Below are positions 8,219-17,179 of a stretch of 64,000 nt of DNA, piece after piece. Position 1 is the first letter of the stretch, and each line of letters begins with the position of its first letter. Both the position numbers and the translations under genes were made by a program. This DNA comes from Cytobacillus sp. FSL H8-0458 (lineage in GTDB: Bacteria; Bacillota; Bacilli; Bacillales; Cytobacillaceae), in NCBI RefSeq assembly GCF_038002165.1, contig NZ_JBBOBR010000001.1, positions 2,914,001 through 2,978,000 of the forward strand, in the 5' to 3' direction. Under the pieces are notes generated by a model, which saw only the letters and a list, made by a program, of their open reading frames with translations, was not told the origin of the DNA and ran no database searches.

Positions 8219-8349
8219 AGAAAAGCGCAAGCGCCTTGCTCACCCCTGATAAGCACAAGACGAGCCTCCCGGAAAGGCGTCCTTTGTCTTTTTTGGGGGG
8301 ATTGGCTAGTGACCTCGAGGGGGTAGGCTGCTTGCGCTAGACAGTTATC
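8219..8349. repeat. Dispersed repeat element, copy 1 (about 131 bp), inside the ABC importer operon
   Basis: Starts AGAAAAGCGCAAGCGCC and ends GCTTGCGCTAGACAGTTATC. It shares the blocks GCACAAGACGAGCCTCCCGG, GACCTCGAGGGG(G)TAGG and AGACAGTTATC with the longer copy at 48446-48730. A 9-bp inverted repeat, AGCGCAAGC (8224-8232) and GCTTGCGCT (8330-8338), lies near its ends. The ten-base string AGAAAAGCGC recurs just beyond the right end (8354-8363). No reading frame of note. It is a non-coding, possibly mobile or structured element. Confidence 0.8.
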
Positions 8350-8379
8350 GAGTAGAAAAGCGCTAATTATTTGCTGAAA

Positions 8380-9390
8380 TTACTCCACAAACTCAGCAAG
8401 CTCGTTCCATTCATCTTTTAAGTCAATGCCCATTTCTTCTGCAGCCTTTTTATTGATTACCAGCTTTAGGTTTTGCGGATATTGGACAGGCAGTTCGGAC
8501 GGCTTCTTGCCTTCTTTTAAAATTTTTGCCGCCATTTCCCCGGCTTCATATCCGATATCTTCATAGTCAAATCCATAAGCAGCAAATCCCCCGCGTTTAA
8601 CTGAGTCCAGTTCTCCCACAAAAAGCGGGATATCATTGTCGTTTGAAACCTGAATGACAGATTCCAAAGCGGAAACGACAGTATTATCGGTAATAATATA
8701 GATAGCATCTGCTTTTCCGACAAGTGATTCTGCAGCCTGTTTCACTTCCGAAGAATTGGATACGGTAGCTTCGGCCAATTTCATATCTGTACCTGAAAGA
8801 GATTCCTTCACCTTTTCTATCTGCACCTCTGAATTTTGTTCTCCGGAATTGTAAATAACACCCACCGTTCCAGCCTTAAACTGTTCATCTATAAATTTAA
8901 CCACGCTGGGTATCGCATCAGGATGCGTATCTGTTGTACCAGTTATATTTCCTTCAGGTGAATCCAGTGATTTTACTAATTGCGCACCCACTGGATCAGT
9001 TACTGAAGTAAATACAATTGGTATATCCTTCGTTGCATTCAGTGCACTTAATGCACTGGGTGTAGAGTTGGCAAAGATCAGATCCACTCCATCTCCGGCA
9101 AAATTATTGGCAATGGATTGATTATTATTCTGGTCCCCCTGGGCAATCTGGACATCGTAGCTTGCTTCAATGCCTGAATCCTCTAATGCCTTTTTAAAGC
9201 CCTCCAGTGCCGCATCTAACGAAGGATGCTCGACAATCTGCGTAACTCCTATATTAATTGACTCTCCCTTTTCTTTATCCGAAGAGCCGGCTTCCCCATT
9301 TGTACTTTCACTTCCGCAGCCGCTTAGCAGCAAAGTTCCTATAAGGCCTGCCACAGCTATAGCTTTAAATGTTTTAACTCTCTCTAACAT
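8380..9390 (-). CDS. ABC transporter substrate-binding lipoprotein (ABC_sub_bind, TrpX-like)
   Basis: 336-residue exported lipoprotein. The signal peptide MLERVKTFKAIAVAGLIGTLLLSGC places the lipidated Cys at residue 25. The mature part has the ABC_sub_bind fold (INIGVTQIVEHPSLDAALEGF; IPIVFTSVTDPVGAQLV; GVIYNSGEQNSEVQIE; ADAIYIITDNTVVSAL). Members of this family near LIV-type permeases are thought to bind tryptophan or tyrosine. The ATG has AGGGGG upstream at 10 nt. First gene of the operon with the permease and ATPase. No T-box leader is visible upstream. Confidence 0.87.
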   Translation of the reverse strand: MLERVKTFKAIAVAGLIGTLLLSGCGSESTNGEAGSSDKEKGESINIGVTQIVEHPSLDAALEGFKKALEDSGIEASYDVQIAQGDQNNNQSIANNFAGDGVDLIFANSTPSALSALNATKDIPIVFTSVTDPVGAQLVKSLDSPEGNITGTTDTHPDAIPSVVKFIDEQFKAGTVGVIYNSGEQNSEVQIEKVKESLSGTDMKLAEATVSNSSEVKQAAESLVGKADAIYIITDNTVVSALESVIQVSNDNDIPLFVGELDSVKRGGFAAYGFDYEDIGYEAGEMAAKILKEGKKPSELPVQYPQNLKLVINKKAAEEMGIDLKDEWNELAEFVE

Positions 9391-9536
9391 ACTGGTTGAT
9401 CCCCCTTTTATATCTCTATCTTATTACTTCACTACTTTTATGCTTTTACGCTTTTATTCACTAAATTATATAGTCAATAGCTGTACGATTCAAGAGATTT
9501 TTTAATAATTTTCAAAAAATTTATTATATTAATAAA

Positions 9537-9566
9537 AAAACACCGCTAAAAATACTGCGGTGTCTC
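9537..9566 (-). terminator. Terminator of the crotonase gene
   Basis: ACACCGC (9540-9546 region) and GCGGTGT around 9558-9564 form a stem with a 10-nt loop; on the minus strand it is followed by TTTTTTTATT. Confidence 0.75.
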
Positions 9567-9582
9567 ATATTGCTTATTTATT

Positions 9583-10359
9583 TTATTTCCCTTTAAACTC
9601 AGGTTTTCTTTTTTCAGCAAAAGCTGAAAGAGCTTCAACTCTATCTTCCGTTGGGATAATAACTTCGTATGCCTTCCTTTCAATCTGCAGCCCAGTCTGC
9701 AAATCAACACCCATGCCATGCTTTACAGCAAATTTAGCCTGCTGAAGGGCAAGCGGGCCGTTGTTAAGCATTTGTCCGGCAAATTCAAAACAATCATTTA
9801 AGAGATTATCCTTTTCAGTTACTTTAGTAAGGATGCCGTAATCAAGCGCTTCTTCAGAAGTGAGCCTCTTTGCCGTCAAAATTAGTTCAAGGGCTTTAGC
9901 CTGGCCAATCAGTCTTGGCAGCCTCTGTGTTCCTCCTGCACCCGGTATTATGGCTAAGCTTGTTTCTGTAAGTCCCATGGAAGTGCCGGAAACTGCAATG
10001 CGGAAGTCGCAGGATAGTGCCAATTCCATCCCCCCTCCGAACGCAAAACCGTTTATAGCAGCGATAGTAGGCTGCGGAAGCTGATCAACCAGGGAGAATA
10101 CCTCACCTATTTTATATACATTCCTGCGTACTTCCTCATCAGATAGTGTCCTGCGTTCTTTTAGATCCGCTCCAACGCTGAATGCTTTTTCTCCAGCCCC
10201 TGTAAAAATAACAACACGAACATCAGGACTGGTGCGCAGTTTCTCAACTGATTCCTGAAGCTCCGACAAAGTTTCATAATTAAAAGCATTCATTGCATCA
10301 GGGCGGTTAATCTTCACGACCGCAATATGACCTTTTTTTTCGACTGCAATAGAACTCAT
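9583..10359 (-). CDS. Enoyl-CoA hydratase/isomerase family protein
   Basis: 258-residue crotonase. Characteristic elements are AGEKAFSVGADLKERR, the oxyanion-hole segment NGFAFGGGMELALSCDFR, and the catalytic-glutamate region GLTETSLAIIPGAGGTQRL. It would hydrate trans-2-enoyl-CoA in fatty-acid beta-oxidation or a related branched-chain pathway in the cytoplasm. A good AGGAGAG precedes the ATG. It is downstream of lcfB in the same direction, but a terminator separates them and no FadR box is seen upstream of this gene. The specific substrate cannot be assigned. Confidence 0.85.
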   Translation of the reverse strand: MSSIAVEKKGHIAVVKINRPDAMNAFNYETLSELQESVEKLRTSPDVRVVIFTGAGEKAFSVGADLKERRTLSDEEVRRNVYKIGEVFSLVDQLPQPTIAAINGFAFGGGMELALSCDFRIAVSGTSMGLTETSLAIIPGAGGTQRLPRLIGQAKALELILTAKRLTSEEALDYGILTKVTEKDNLLNDCFEFAGQMLNNGPLALQQAKFAVKHGMGVDLQTGLQIERKAYEVIIPTEDRVEALSAFAEKRKPEFKGK

Positions 10360-10444
10360 CTGTATCTCTCCTCTTTCCTGTGCTATCTAATAATTCGATA
10401 AATTTCGTGAAAACCCTTTCAAATTTAGCAATTCAAATGAAGAA

Positions 10445-10480
10445 TAGAAAAGGACAGACACATGCCATGTCTGCCCTTAA
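10445..10480 (-). terminator. Terminator of lcfB
   Basis: AAGGACAGACA (10450-10460) pairs with TGTCTGCCCTT (10468-10478) with one mismatch; on the minus strand the stem is followed by TTTTCT. Confidence 0.75.
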
Positions 10481-10484
10481 AAGC

Positions 10485-12041
10485 CTATTTAGCCTGAAGA
10501 ACCTGATTCTTCAATGCTCTCCGTAAGATTTTTCCAGTTGTATTCTTTGGAAGCTCCTCTAAAAATTCGATTGATGATGGCACTTTATATCTAGCCAGAT
10601 GCTCTGCACAGTATGCAAGCAGCAATTCTTCTGTCAGCTGGGGATTGCTTGTTACTACATAACACTTTACCGCTTCACCCAGATTCGGGTCAGGCACGCC
10701 CAATACAGCAGCTTCTACGACCTCCCCGTGATTATAGAGCACCTCTTCTACTTCCCGCGGATACACATTATAGCCGCCGACTAAAATAAGGTCCTTTTTA
10801 CGGTCAACGATGTAAAAATAGCCCTCCTCATCCCTTTTTGCAAGGTCTCCTGTATAAAGCCAGCCATCACGGATTGTGGCCGCGGTTTCTTCCGGCAGCT
10901 TGTAGTACCCCTTCATTACGTTTGGCCCGCGTACAATCAATTCACCAACTTCGCCAACAGAAACTTTCTCTCCCAATTCATTTACAACTTTATTCTCGAC
11001 GTTCATAATGGATTGTCCGATCGAGCCTGCTTTACGCGGTTTATCAAGCGGATTGAAGCATGTAACCGGAGAAGCTTCTGAAAGACCGTATCCTTCCGAG
11101 ACAATGACATTGAATTTTTTCTCAAAGCCATGAAGAAGCGCAACCGGCATTGCAGCACCACCTGATATGCACAGCCTTAATGATTTCAGATCTTCCGGAT
11201 TGCCATCTTCATACTGAAGAAGGAAATTGTACATGGTCGGAACTCCGGCAAAAACAGTAGGTGCATATTTTTTGGCGAGCCTGAAAATCTCTTTCGGGCT
11301 GAATTTTGGATCTATTAAAATAGTAGCCCCATTCATCAGAGGTGCATTGAGAGCAACCGTTAAACAGAAAACATGGAACATAGGCAGAGTAGTAATAACC
11401 CGGTCATTCTCGTTCATGTGCAAATAGTCGCTGACATCCTTTGCATTGCTGTAAAGGTTTTTATGTGTAAGCATTGCACCTTTTGGCTTTCCTGTGGTAC
11501 CGGATGTATATAGGATAACGGCTGTTTCATCTTCTTCGAGTTCAGGGCCTTTAAACCCAATATCTCCTGAAGCAATTAATTGTGTAAACGATTTCATTTT
11601 TGAAAAAGCTGATAATGCAGACATATCCTGTTCTGAAGCTTGTCCCTGAGGTGTATCACAAATAATAAAGTTTTCCACCTTTGGAAGGGACTGATGCATC
11701 TTCTCAATTAAAGGCACTAATAGATCAAGCGTGACAACCGCTTTTACATCACCATTATTTACGATGTAACCAATTTCATCGGGTGTATAAATTGGGTTGA
11801 TCGGTATAACAGTTGCTCCAAGCCGCAAGGCTCCATGCAGGCCGATGACAAAATGGGGTGAATTCCCCAGTAAAAGAGCAATATGATCTCCTTTTTTCAC
11901 TCCCAGCTTTGAAAGCCCATCCGCAAATTTGGTTACAGCACCATCAAGCTCCGCGTATGTACTGGACTGATCCATAAAATAATAGGCAGTCTTATCGCCC
12001 ATCTTAATCGCCGTTTCATGCAGCTGCTCTGTTAAATTCAT
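10485..12041 (-). CDS. lcfB: Long-chain fatty acid--CoA ligase LcfB (YhfL)
   Basis: 518-residue acyl-CoA synthetase of the ANL superfamily. It has the AMP-binding P-loop [18 protein letters not shown], the GYGLSEASP motif, [21 protein letters not shown], and the catalytic Lys near the C-terminus in [11 protein letters not shown]. It activates free fatty acids with ATP and CoA for beta-oxidation. The gene is preceded by a perfect-looking FadR operator just 18 bp upstream of the ATG, so it is expected to be derepressed by long-chain acyl-CoA, as known for lcfB in the B. subtilis FadR regulon. The ribosome-binding site is AGGGGGAG. Confidence 0.92.
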   Translation of the reverse strand: MNLTEQLHETAIKMGDKTAYYFMDQSSTYAELDGAVTKFADGLSKLGVKKGDHIALLLGNSPHFVIGLHGALRLGATVIPINPIYTPDEIGYIVNNGDVKAVVTLDLLVPLIEKMHQSLPKVENFIICDTPQGQASEQDMSALSAFSKMKSFTQLIASGDIGFKGPELEEDETAVILYTSGTTGKPKGAMLTHKNLYSNAKDVSDYLHMNENDRVITTLPMFHVFCLTVALNAPLMNGATILIDPKFSPKEIFRLAKKYAPTVFAGVPTMYNFLLQYEDGNPEDLKSLRLCISGGAAMPVALLHGFEKKFNVIVSEGYGLSEASPVTCFNPLDKPRKAGSIGQSIMNVENKVVNELGEKVSVGEVGELIVRGPNVMKGYYKLPEETAATIRDGWLYTGDLAKRDEEGYFYIVDRKKDLILVGGYNVYPREVEEVLYNHGEVVEAAVLGVPDPNLGEAVKCYVVTSNPQLTEELLLAYCAEHLARYKVPSSIEFLEELPKNTTGKILRRALKNQVLQAK

Positions 12042-12058
12042 TTACACTCCCCCTATAA

Positions 12059-12076
12059 TGAATGAATAGTCATTCA
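12059..12076. promoter_or_regulatory. FadR (YsiA) operator of lcfB
   Basis: TGAATGAATAGTCATTCA matches the published B. subtilis FadR consensus TGAATGAMTANTCATTCA at every position. It is a near-perfect dyad located 18 bp upstream of the lcfB start. Confidence 0.92.
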
Positions 12077-12204
12077 TTTCTATTAAATAAATTTTCTAAA
12101 TATATTATATTGAAAGAAATTTTTGTATTCAAGTAGGAAAACGAATCTTTCACAATTTCTTTTTTTTCAGAGTGACTGGCTTGCAAGACCTTATATAAGA
12201 ATAA

Positions 12205-12232
12205 GAAAAGCCGGCATTATGCCAGCTTTCTC
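12205..12232 (-). terminator. Terminator of the yhfI-lplJ operon
   Basis: AAAGCCGGC (12207-12215) and GCCAGCTTT (12221-12229) form a stem with one mismatch; the minus strand continues TTTTCTTATTC. Confidence 0.75.
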
Positions 12233-12233
12233 A

Positions 12234-13223
12234 TTAATACACCAGGTTGATGAATTCTTCTTTAGTCACATTTCCGAAGTAATGCTTAATTTCCACTCCT
12301 TCAAGAGCCTTTTCAATCTCTGACTTTTCATAGCGAATTCCAGTTAGCTTATTTTCAATTTCACTTACATCGCCCACCCCAAAGAAGTCTCCATATATTT
12401 TGCATTCCTCAACTTTTCCTTTTGTGACATTAAGTCTGATATCAATTTGACCAACAGGGAAGCGATGAGAATGCTGGAGATCAAATTTAGGTGACCTTCC
12501 ATAATTCCAATCCCAGTTCTGATAGCGCTCCCTGGACAGCTGGTGAATCTTTTCCCAGTCCTCATCCGTAAGCTTGTACTCCGGAATTTCATCTAAATTC
12601 CCGAAAATATTCTTTAGAAGCAAAGTGCGAAATTCTTCAATAGTGATTTTTTCGTCCAGGAACTCCGAAATATTAGCAACCCGGCTTCGAATTGATTTAA
12701 TGCCCTTTGATTCAATTTTATCCTTCTTTACCTTTAGCGCTGAAACGACACTTTCAATTTCGGAATCAAACAAGAGGGTGCCATGGCTAAACATTCTCCC
12801 TTTTGTGGAAAACTGGGCATTCCCGGATATTTTTCTGCCTTCTGCCATCAGATCATTCCGGCCGCTTAATTCAGCTTTCACACCAAGCTTCTGCAAAGCT
12901 TCTGTCACTGGTTCGGTAAACTTTTGGAAGTTATGAAAGCTATCGCCATCATCTTTTGTAATAAAGCTGAAGTTAAGATTGCCTAAATCATGATAAACGG
13001 CCCCTCCTCCAGATAGCCTTCTGACAACATGGATGCCATTATTTTCAACGTAATCGGTATTAATCTCTTCCACTGTATTCTGGTTTTTTCCGATAATTAT
13101 GGAAGGTTCATTAATATAAAAAAGCAAATAGGTTTCTTCAATATCAAGATTCTTTAATGCATATTCCTCAATAGCAAGGTTAATTCTGGGATCTGTGATT
13201 CCCCGGTTGTCGATAAAAAGCAT
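12234..13223 (-). CDS. lplJ: Lipoate--protein ligase LplJ
   Basis: 329-residue lipoate ligase. The N-terminal BPL/LPL domain contains RRLSGGGAVYHDLGNLNFSF, the conserved RRxxGGGxVxHD lipoate/ATP-binding signature, and GRNDLMAEGRKISGNAQ with the catalytic Lys. The C-terminal accessory domain follows (from about residue 240). It attaches free lipoate to E2 subunits and GcvH using ATP. The ATG has AGGAGG nearby. Only 12 bp separate it from yhfI upstream, so they form one operon. B. subtilis lplJ (yhfJ) has the same length and the same neighbour. Confidence 0.92.
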   Translation of the reverse strand: MLFIDNRGITDPRINLAIEEYALKNLDIEETYLLFYINEPSIIIGKNQNTVEEINTDYVENNGIHVVRRLSGGGAVYHDLGNLNFSFITKDDGDSFHNFQKFTEPVTEALQKLGVKAELSGRNDLMAEGRKISGNAQFSTKGRMFSHGTLLFDSEIESVVSALKVKKDKIESKGIKSIRSRVANISEFLDEKITIEEFRTLLLKNIFGNLDEIPEYKLTDEDWEKIHQLSRERYQNWDWNYGRSPKFDLQHSHRFPVGQIDIRLNVTKGKVEECKIYGDFFGVGDVSEIENKLTGIRYEKSEIEKALEGVEIKHYFGNVTKEEFINLVY

Positions 13224-13235
13224 CAGTTTTCCTCC

Positions 13236-13970
13236 TTAAAAAATATGGGACCATTTATAATCCGCTATAGAAATAGGACCGGAATATTTAGTCGATGCCT
13301 CTTCCTTAAGCTTTCGAAGTTCACCATAATGAGGCAAATGTGTCAGCAGCAGATTTTTCACCTTTGCTTTGCTGGCTAATGTTCCAGCATCCAGGCTTGT
13401 CATATGCCCTGCATTTTTCCCGTTTTGATGACCATAAAAATTACACTCGCATACTAATAGATCAGCATTTTCGCTAAATGCCTCCAGCTCTTCTTTATAA
13501 GAAGTATCTGCCGTGTAAATAAGTGATTTGCCGTCTGCTTCAACTCTCATTGCGTAGCATGGCACAGGATGATTGGTTTTCAAAAAGCGAATTTGAAATG
13601 GTCCTGCTGTGAGAGTGCCTTCAGGGTCATAGGCGACTCCTTTTGTAATATCCTTGTATGTAAGTTTGGCAAATTCAGGCTGGTCGAAAGAATGTCCATA
13701 AATCGGGAGTGCAGCTGTTTTCTTGCCCAGGAAGCCCTGAATGAGCCTGGCATGCTGCAGCACCCCTATATCCGCAATATGATCTGGATGGTAATGCGAG
13801 ATAATTAGCGCATCCAATTCTTCTGGCTGGAAAAAATTCTGCATTTTCGAAAGCACACCGCTTCCGCAGTCGACCAGCAAATGAAATCCTTCATGCTCCA
13901 GCAAATACCCGGAACTGGCCTCATCTGCTTTAGGATAACCGCCCCAGCTGCCGATTACAGTTAACTTCAT
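13236..13970 (-). CDS. yhfI: MBL fold metallo-hydrolase (YhfI)
   Basis: 244-residue metallo-beta-lactamase-fold enzyme of the RNase Z/PhnP-like branch. Metal-binding motifs visible are SHYHPDHIADIG (HxHxDH), TNHPVPCYAMRV, YTADTSY and LLTHLPHYG. The substrate is unknown; the fold suggests a hydrolase acting on a phosphodiester or thioester. The ATG at 13970 is preceded by TAGGAGGG at 9 nt; the GTG at 13973 is an alternative. Cotranscribed with lplJ, though no functional link with lipoate is evident from the sequence. Confidence 0.85.
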   Translation of the reverse strand: MKLTVIGSWGGYPKADEASSGYLLEHEGFHLLVDCGSGVLSKMQNFFQPEELDALIISHYHPDHIADIGVLQHARLIQGFLGKKTAALPIYGHSFDQPEFAKLTYKDITKGVAYDPEGTLTAGPFQIRFLKTNHPVPCYAMRVEADGKSLIYTADTSYKEELEAFSENADLLVCECNFYGHQNGKNAGHMTSLDAGTLASKAKVKNLLLTHLPHYGELRKLKEEASTKYSGPISIADYKWSHIF

Positions 13971-14084
13971 CACAAATTCCCTCCTACTATAACTGGATAA
14001 CCTGGCTTTCCTATGTCCAATATACTCGATTATGCCTATTTTTTCACTTTTTTAAAATTGTATTGAAACAGATGTTGACATAAG

Positions 14085-14098
14085 AATACTGTTATAAT
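14085..14098 (+). promoter_or_regulatory. Extended -10 promoter for yhfH
   Basis: TGTTATAAT (14090-14098) is an extended -10 element. The TTGACA further upstream lies only 12 bp away, too close to be its -35, so recognition may rely on the TGN extension. The gene starts 60 bp downstream. Confidence 0.5.
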
Positions 14099-14157
14099 AC
14101 AATGAAATTAAATAATCGAACTATTTAGAACAAAAACACAAATTAGGAGGCTTCAAC

Positions 14158-14292
14158 ATGATTCAAAACATTATGGAATTTTTCAGAAATCTGCCGGCAA
14201 AACAATGTTCAGAATGCGGGAAGTCGATCGAAGAACAGCATGAATGCTACGGTAACAAGTGTGAAAAATGCATGGGAATGACAGATTTATAG
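14158..14292 (+). CDS. yhfH: YhfH family small protein
   Basis: 44-residue protein MIQNIMEFFRNLPAKQCSEC... with two Cys pairs (CSEC at 17-20 and CEKC at 35-38) plus Cys30, giving a zinc-ribbon-like pattern. The perfect AGGAGG sits 9 nt before the ATG and a strong terminator closes the unit, so it is clearly a real monocistronic gene in spite of its size. It matches the short YhfH family of Bacillus, whose function is unknown. Position next to yhfI and the yhgDE cluster agrees with the B. subtilis order. Confidence 0.85.
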   Translation: MIQNIMEFFRNLPAKQCSECGKSIEEQHECYGNKCEKCMGMTDL

Positions 14293-14304
14293 AATAATAT
14301 ATTT

Positions 14305-14340
14305 AAAGCCAGCCCAAACAGGGCTGGCTTTGTTTTTTTC
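14305..14340 (+). terminator. Terminator of yhfH
   Basis: Perfect 10-bp stem AAGCCAGCCC (14306-14315) and GGGCTGGCTT (14321-14330), then TGTTTTTTTC. It may also serve yhgE on the other strand. Confidence 0.88.
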
Positions 14341-14346
14341 TTATAA

Positions 14347-16515
14347 TCAATCAGTCTGCTCTGCAGCAGCTGCAAATCTTTTCTTGTGCATGGCAGTAAA
14401 GTAAACAAAAGATCCTGCAATGAACAAGGCTCCAAAGCTCAGGAGAATTAACGCATTCTCCCACATAAAATCAAAATTGCCGCTTGAAATGACTGCCTTA
14501 AAACCGGAAACAGAATAGGTCATAGGCAAATATGAACTGATTGGCTGAAGTGCATTAGGTATCAGCTCAAGCGGAAAAGTACCGGCACTTGTTGTCAGCT
14601 GGAGTATTAAAATAATAATCGCAACAAACCGGCCTGGGTCACCCATGACAGTGACAAAGAATTGAATAAGCGCTATGAAAGTCAGGCTGGTTAGGATTGT
14701 AAACAGAAGAAACAATGGTACACTCTGCACTTCCAGGCCAAGTCCCAGTAAAAGAATCAACGCTGCAATGAGGCCCTGAACAATGCCTATTCCAGCAAGA
14801 ATTCCGAACTTGCTTGCAAACCAGCTGAATCCTGAACGCGGAACGCCAGCCGGTTCCCTAAGCGGGAATACAATGGAAAGCAGCAGAGCTCCAACAAAAA
14901 GACCAAGAGACAGAAAATAAGGTGCAAATCCTGTACCATAGTTTGGAACTTCTGTAATCTTCTCATTATCTATTTCTACCGGATTTGCCATCATGTTATA
15001 AGTTTTATCGCTGGCATTTACTGATGAAGCATTTTCAGCTCCATCGGCTAATTTATTTGCTAACTCAGACGACCCTTCATAAATTTGTGAATTACCCTCA
15101 GCAATTTTGCCTGCACCAGCTTCAAGCTGCTTCGAGCCATCTGCAAATGCAGCAGAACCTTGTGTCAGTTGGCCAAGACCGCCTGACAAATCTGCTGCAC
15201 CTCCTGCCAGCCTGTCTGCTCCGGCCTGTGCTTCACCAAACTTCTGAGCAAATGTTTCCATTCCCGCATCGAAATCTTTATGGCCCTGTACCAGCTTAAG
15301 AGAGCCATTTTCCAGCTCTGCTGTTCCCTGGGCAAGCTGATTTATTCCTTGCTGGAGCTGCTGCTGTCCTGCCTTTAACTGCCCCACTCTTTGGGACAAT
15401 TCGGCTCCTCCACTAGATAGTTTGCCGGCTGATTCGGCAAGCTGGGCTGATCCGGCCTTCAGCTGTGCAAGTGCAGTCTGAAGCTCAGCCTTTTCAGGAG
15501 AACCTTCTGGAAGCTGCGATAAGATTCCCTGCAGCCTTTGTTCTAAAAGAGCAGTGCCTCCGCTGAGTTTTTGCGCTTCCGTCTGCCATTGCTCCAGAGA
15601 TGAAGATAATGTGTTTGCACCATTTTCTAGCTGTTCGGTTCCATCGATCATAACTGGAAGTTTTTCTTTTACCGTTAAGATCCCTTCTTTTGTTTGTGTA
15701 ACACCTGCAGAAAGATTTTCACTTCCTGATTTTAGCTGATCAGAAGCATTTCTCAATTCCGATTGGCCTCCTGCAAGTTTGCCTAAACCTTCTGAAAGGG
15801 ATTTAGCTCCTTCTGCCATTTCCTTAGAACCTTTGCTTGCTGTGCTTACGCCGTTATTGAACTCAATGGATTTATCGGCCAAAAGCTCCAGCTTCTCATG
15901 CAAAGTTCTGGAGCCGTCCTTTAGATCAGCTGCTCCTTCACTGATTTGAAGTGCACCATCACTTGCCTGTCCAATGCCATCTGCAAGTTCCCCTACCTTA
16001 TCAAACATGGTTTCTGAATATGTTTCTGTTACTTTTTCTGACAGTGACGCTTTAATCTTTTCTACAGCTGTTCCGCCAATTTGAGCTGATAAAAAATTGT
16101 AGCTCTCATTGGGAACGTAAATCAGATTCATTTTCTGCGGTTGGTCTTCCAGCAGAGTGGTAGCATTCGCGGAAAAATCCTTGGGAATTTCAACCAGCAT
16201 ATAATATTGCTGATCATTTAGATCCTTATATGCCTCTTCTTTATCTACAAATTGAAAATTAAAGTCCTTGCTTTCCTTTAATTTATCAACAAGATCATTG
16301 CCCAGATGCAATTCATTTCCTTCCATTACAGCACCGGCATCTTCATTAACGATGGCAACCGGGAGATCATCTAAATGATCATATGGATCCCAGAATGCCC
16401 ACAGGAACATTCCGCTGTATAAAACCGGAATAAACATCACTGCGATTATCGGAATCAGCAGCTTTTTGTTTTTTATAATGGCTGAAAACTCCTTAAGGAA
16501 AAGTTTGTTTTTCAC
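14347..16515 (-). CDS. yhgE: YhgE/Pip family membrane protein
   Basis: 722-residue membrane protein of the YhgE/Pip (phage infection protein-like, ABC-2-related) family. One membrane segment lies near the N-terminus (about 18-40); then comes a large external region built from degenerate repeats of the form G-x-x-x-L-x-x-G (for example AEGAKSLSEGLGKLAGG, SAGVTQTKEGILTVKE), likely a long coiled coil; five to six membrane segments end the protein. The start is GTG 16515 with GGAGGG 7 nt upstream; the in-frame TTG at 16530 overlaps that site. A TetR operator matching the one before yhgD lies at 16540-16562, so yhgD probably controls it. Lactococcal Pip is a phage receptor; the role in Bacillus may be export or cell-envelope related. 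Confidence 0.88.
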   Translation of the reverse strand: MKNKLFLKEFSAIIKNKKLLIPIIAVMFIPVLYSGMFLWAFWDPYDHLDDLPVAIVNEDAGAVMEGNELHLGNDLVDKLKESKDFNFQFVDKEEAYKDLNDQQYYMLVEIPKDFSANATTLLEDQPQKMNLIYVPNESYNFLSAQIGGTAVEKIKASLSEKVTETYSETMFDKVGELADGIGQASDGALQISEGAADLKDGSRTLHEKLELLADKSIEFNNGVSTASKGSKEMAEGAKSLSEGLGKLAGGQSELRNASDQLKSGSENLSAGVTQTKEGILTVKEKLPVMIDGTEQLENGANTLSSSLEQWQTEAQKLSGGTALLEQRLQGILSQLPEGSPEKAELQTALAQLKAGSAQLAESAGKLSSGGAELSQRVGQLKAGQQQLQQGINQLAQGTAELENGSLKLVQGHKDFDAGMETFAQKFGEAQAGADRLAGGAADLSGGLGQLTQGSAAFADGSKQLEAGAGKIAEGNSQIYEGSSELANKLADGAENASSVNASDKTYNMMANPVEIDNEKITEVPNYGTGFAPYFLSLGLFVGALLLSIVFPLREPAGVPRSGFSWFASKFGILAGIGIVQGLIAALILLLGLGLEVQSVPLFLLFTILTSLTFIALIQFFVTVMGDPGRFVAIIILILQLTTSAGTFPLELIPNALQPISSYLPMTYSVSGFKAVISSGNFDFMWENALILLSFGALFIAGSFVYFTAMHKKRFAAAAEQTD

Positions 16516-16539
16516 CGTAAATCCCTCCAAATTACTTTA

Positions 16540-16562
16540 TGACTAAATTTCTCATTTGGTCA
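16540..16562. promoter_or_regulatory. Predicted YhgD operator upstream of yhgE
   Basis: TGACTAAAT-N5-ATTTGGTCA, 23 bp, imperfect dyad. The same half-sites with identical spacing occur upstream of yhgD at 17180-17202. Sits 25 bp before the yhgE start. Confidence 0.8.
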
Positions 16563-16587
16563 TTTTTCTGAAAAAATAGAGGACTAT

Positions 16588-17160
16588 CTAGTTCGATAAT
16601 CCTTTCATAATGTATTGCTCAAACAGAAGAGCTATTTTTTCTTTTTCCAAAGGTTCATGACGCTGCTCCCAATCAAAAATAAGAGCAATATAAAGCTTAA
16701 GCATGACAAAGGAAGTCAGTTCCGGATCGCATTCCCTGATTTCTCCTCTTTCAATGGCATGCGTAACTTTGTCTTTTACATATTTTATTATCGCATCCTC
16801 CACTTTCCCAATTACATCTGTAACAGCAGGAGTTCCCATTTCCTTTGCTTCCTGGAAAAGCTTGATTGTCAGCTGATGCTCCATGCGGAATTCAAGTATT
16901 TTATACAATCCCCGATGAACATTTTTATGAAAGGGCAAAGAAGGATCAAGCGCTTCATCAGCTGCATTTTTCATTTCCGTGATGAGCGTATGGATAATTT
17001 CATCAAACAGCTCTTCTTTATTTTTAAAGAAATTATATATAGTGCCTTTTCCAACGTTCGCAAGCTTTGCAACCTGGTCCATAGTGGTTGCTTTATAGCC
17101 AAAAAGAGAAAATGATTTTGTGGCTGCTTCAAGAATCTGCTGTTTCCGATCTGCTGACAT
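16588..17160 (-). CDS. yhgD: TetR/AcrR family transcriptional regulator (YhgD)
   Basis: 190-residue repressor. The N-terminal HTH (residues about 5-50) reads QQILEAATKSFSLFGYKATT then QVAKLANVGKGTIYNFFKNK, standard TetR. The C-terminal ligand domain is helical. GAGGTGAG precedes the ATG. An operator-like dyad is 19 bp upstream of its own start and another sits before yhgE, so it is likely an autorepressor of a yhgD-yhgE unit. The inducer is unknown. The gene lies between hemY and yhgE as in B. subtilis. Confidence 0.9.
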   Translation of the reverse strand: MSADRKQQILEAATKSFSLFGYKATTMDQVAKLANVGKGTIYNFFKNKEELFDEIIHTLITEMKNAADEALDPSLPFHKNVHRGLYKILEFRMEHQLTIKLFQEAKEMGTPAVTDVIGKVEDAIIKYVKDKVTHAIERGEIRECDPELTSFVMLKLYIALIFDWEQRHEPLEKEKIALLFEQYIMKGLSN

Positions 17161-17179
17161 AAACTCACCTCTTCGAAAA

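Noticed and set aside
9391..9540. T-box or TRAP control in front of the TrpXYZ-type operon
   Set aside because: No AGGGTGGNACCGCG-like T-box sequence and no periodic GAG/UAG triplets are visible.
14070..14098. TTGACA with TATAAT as a -35/-10 pair for yhfH
   Set aside because: Spacer is only 12 bp; the extended -10 is a better explanation.
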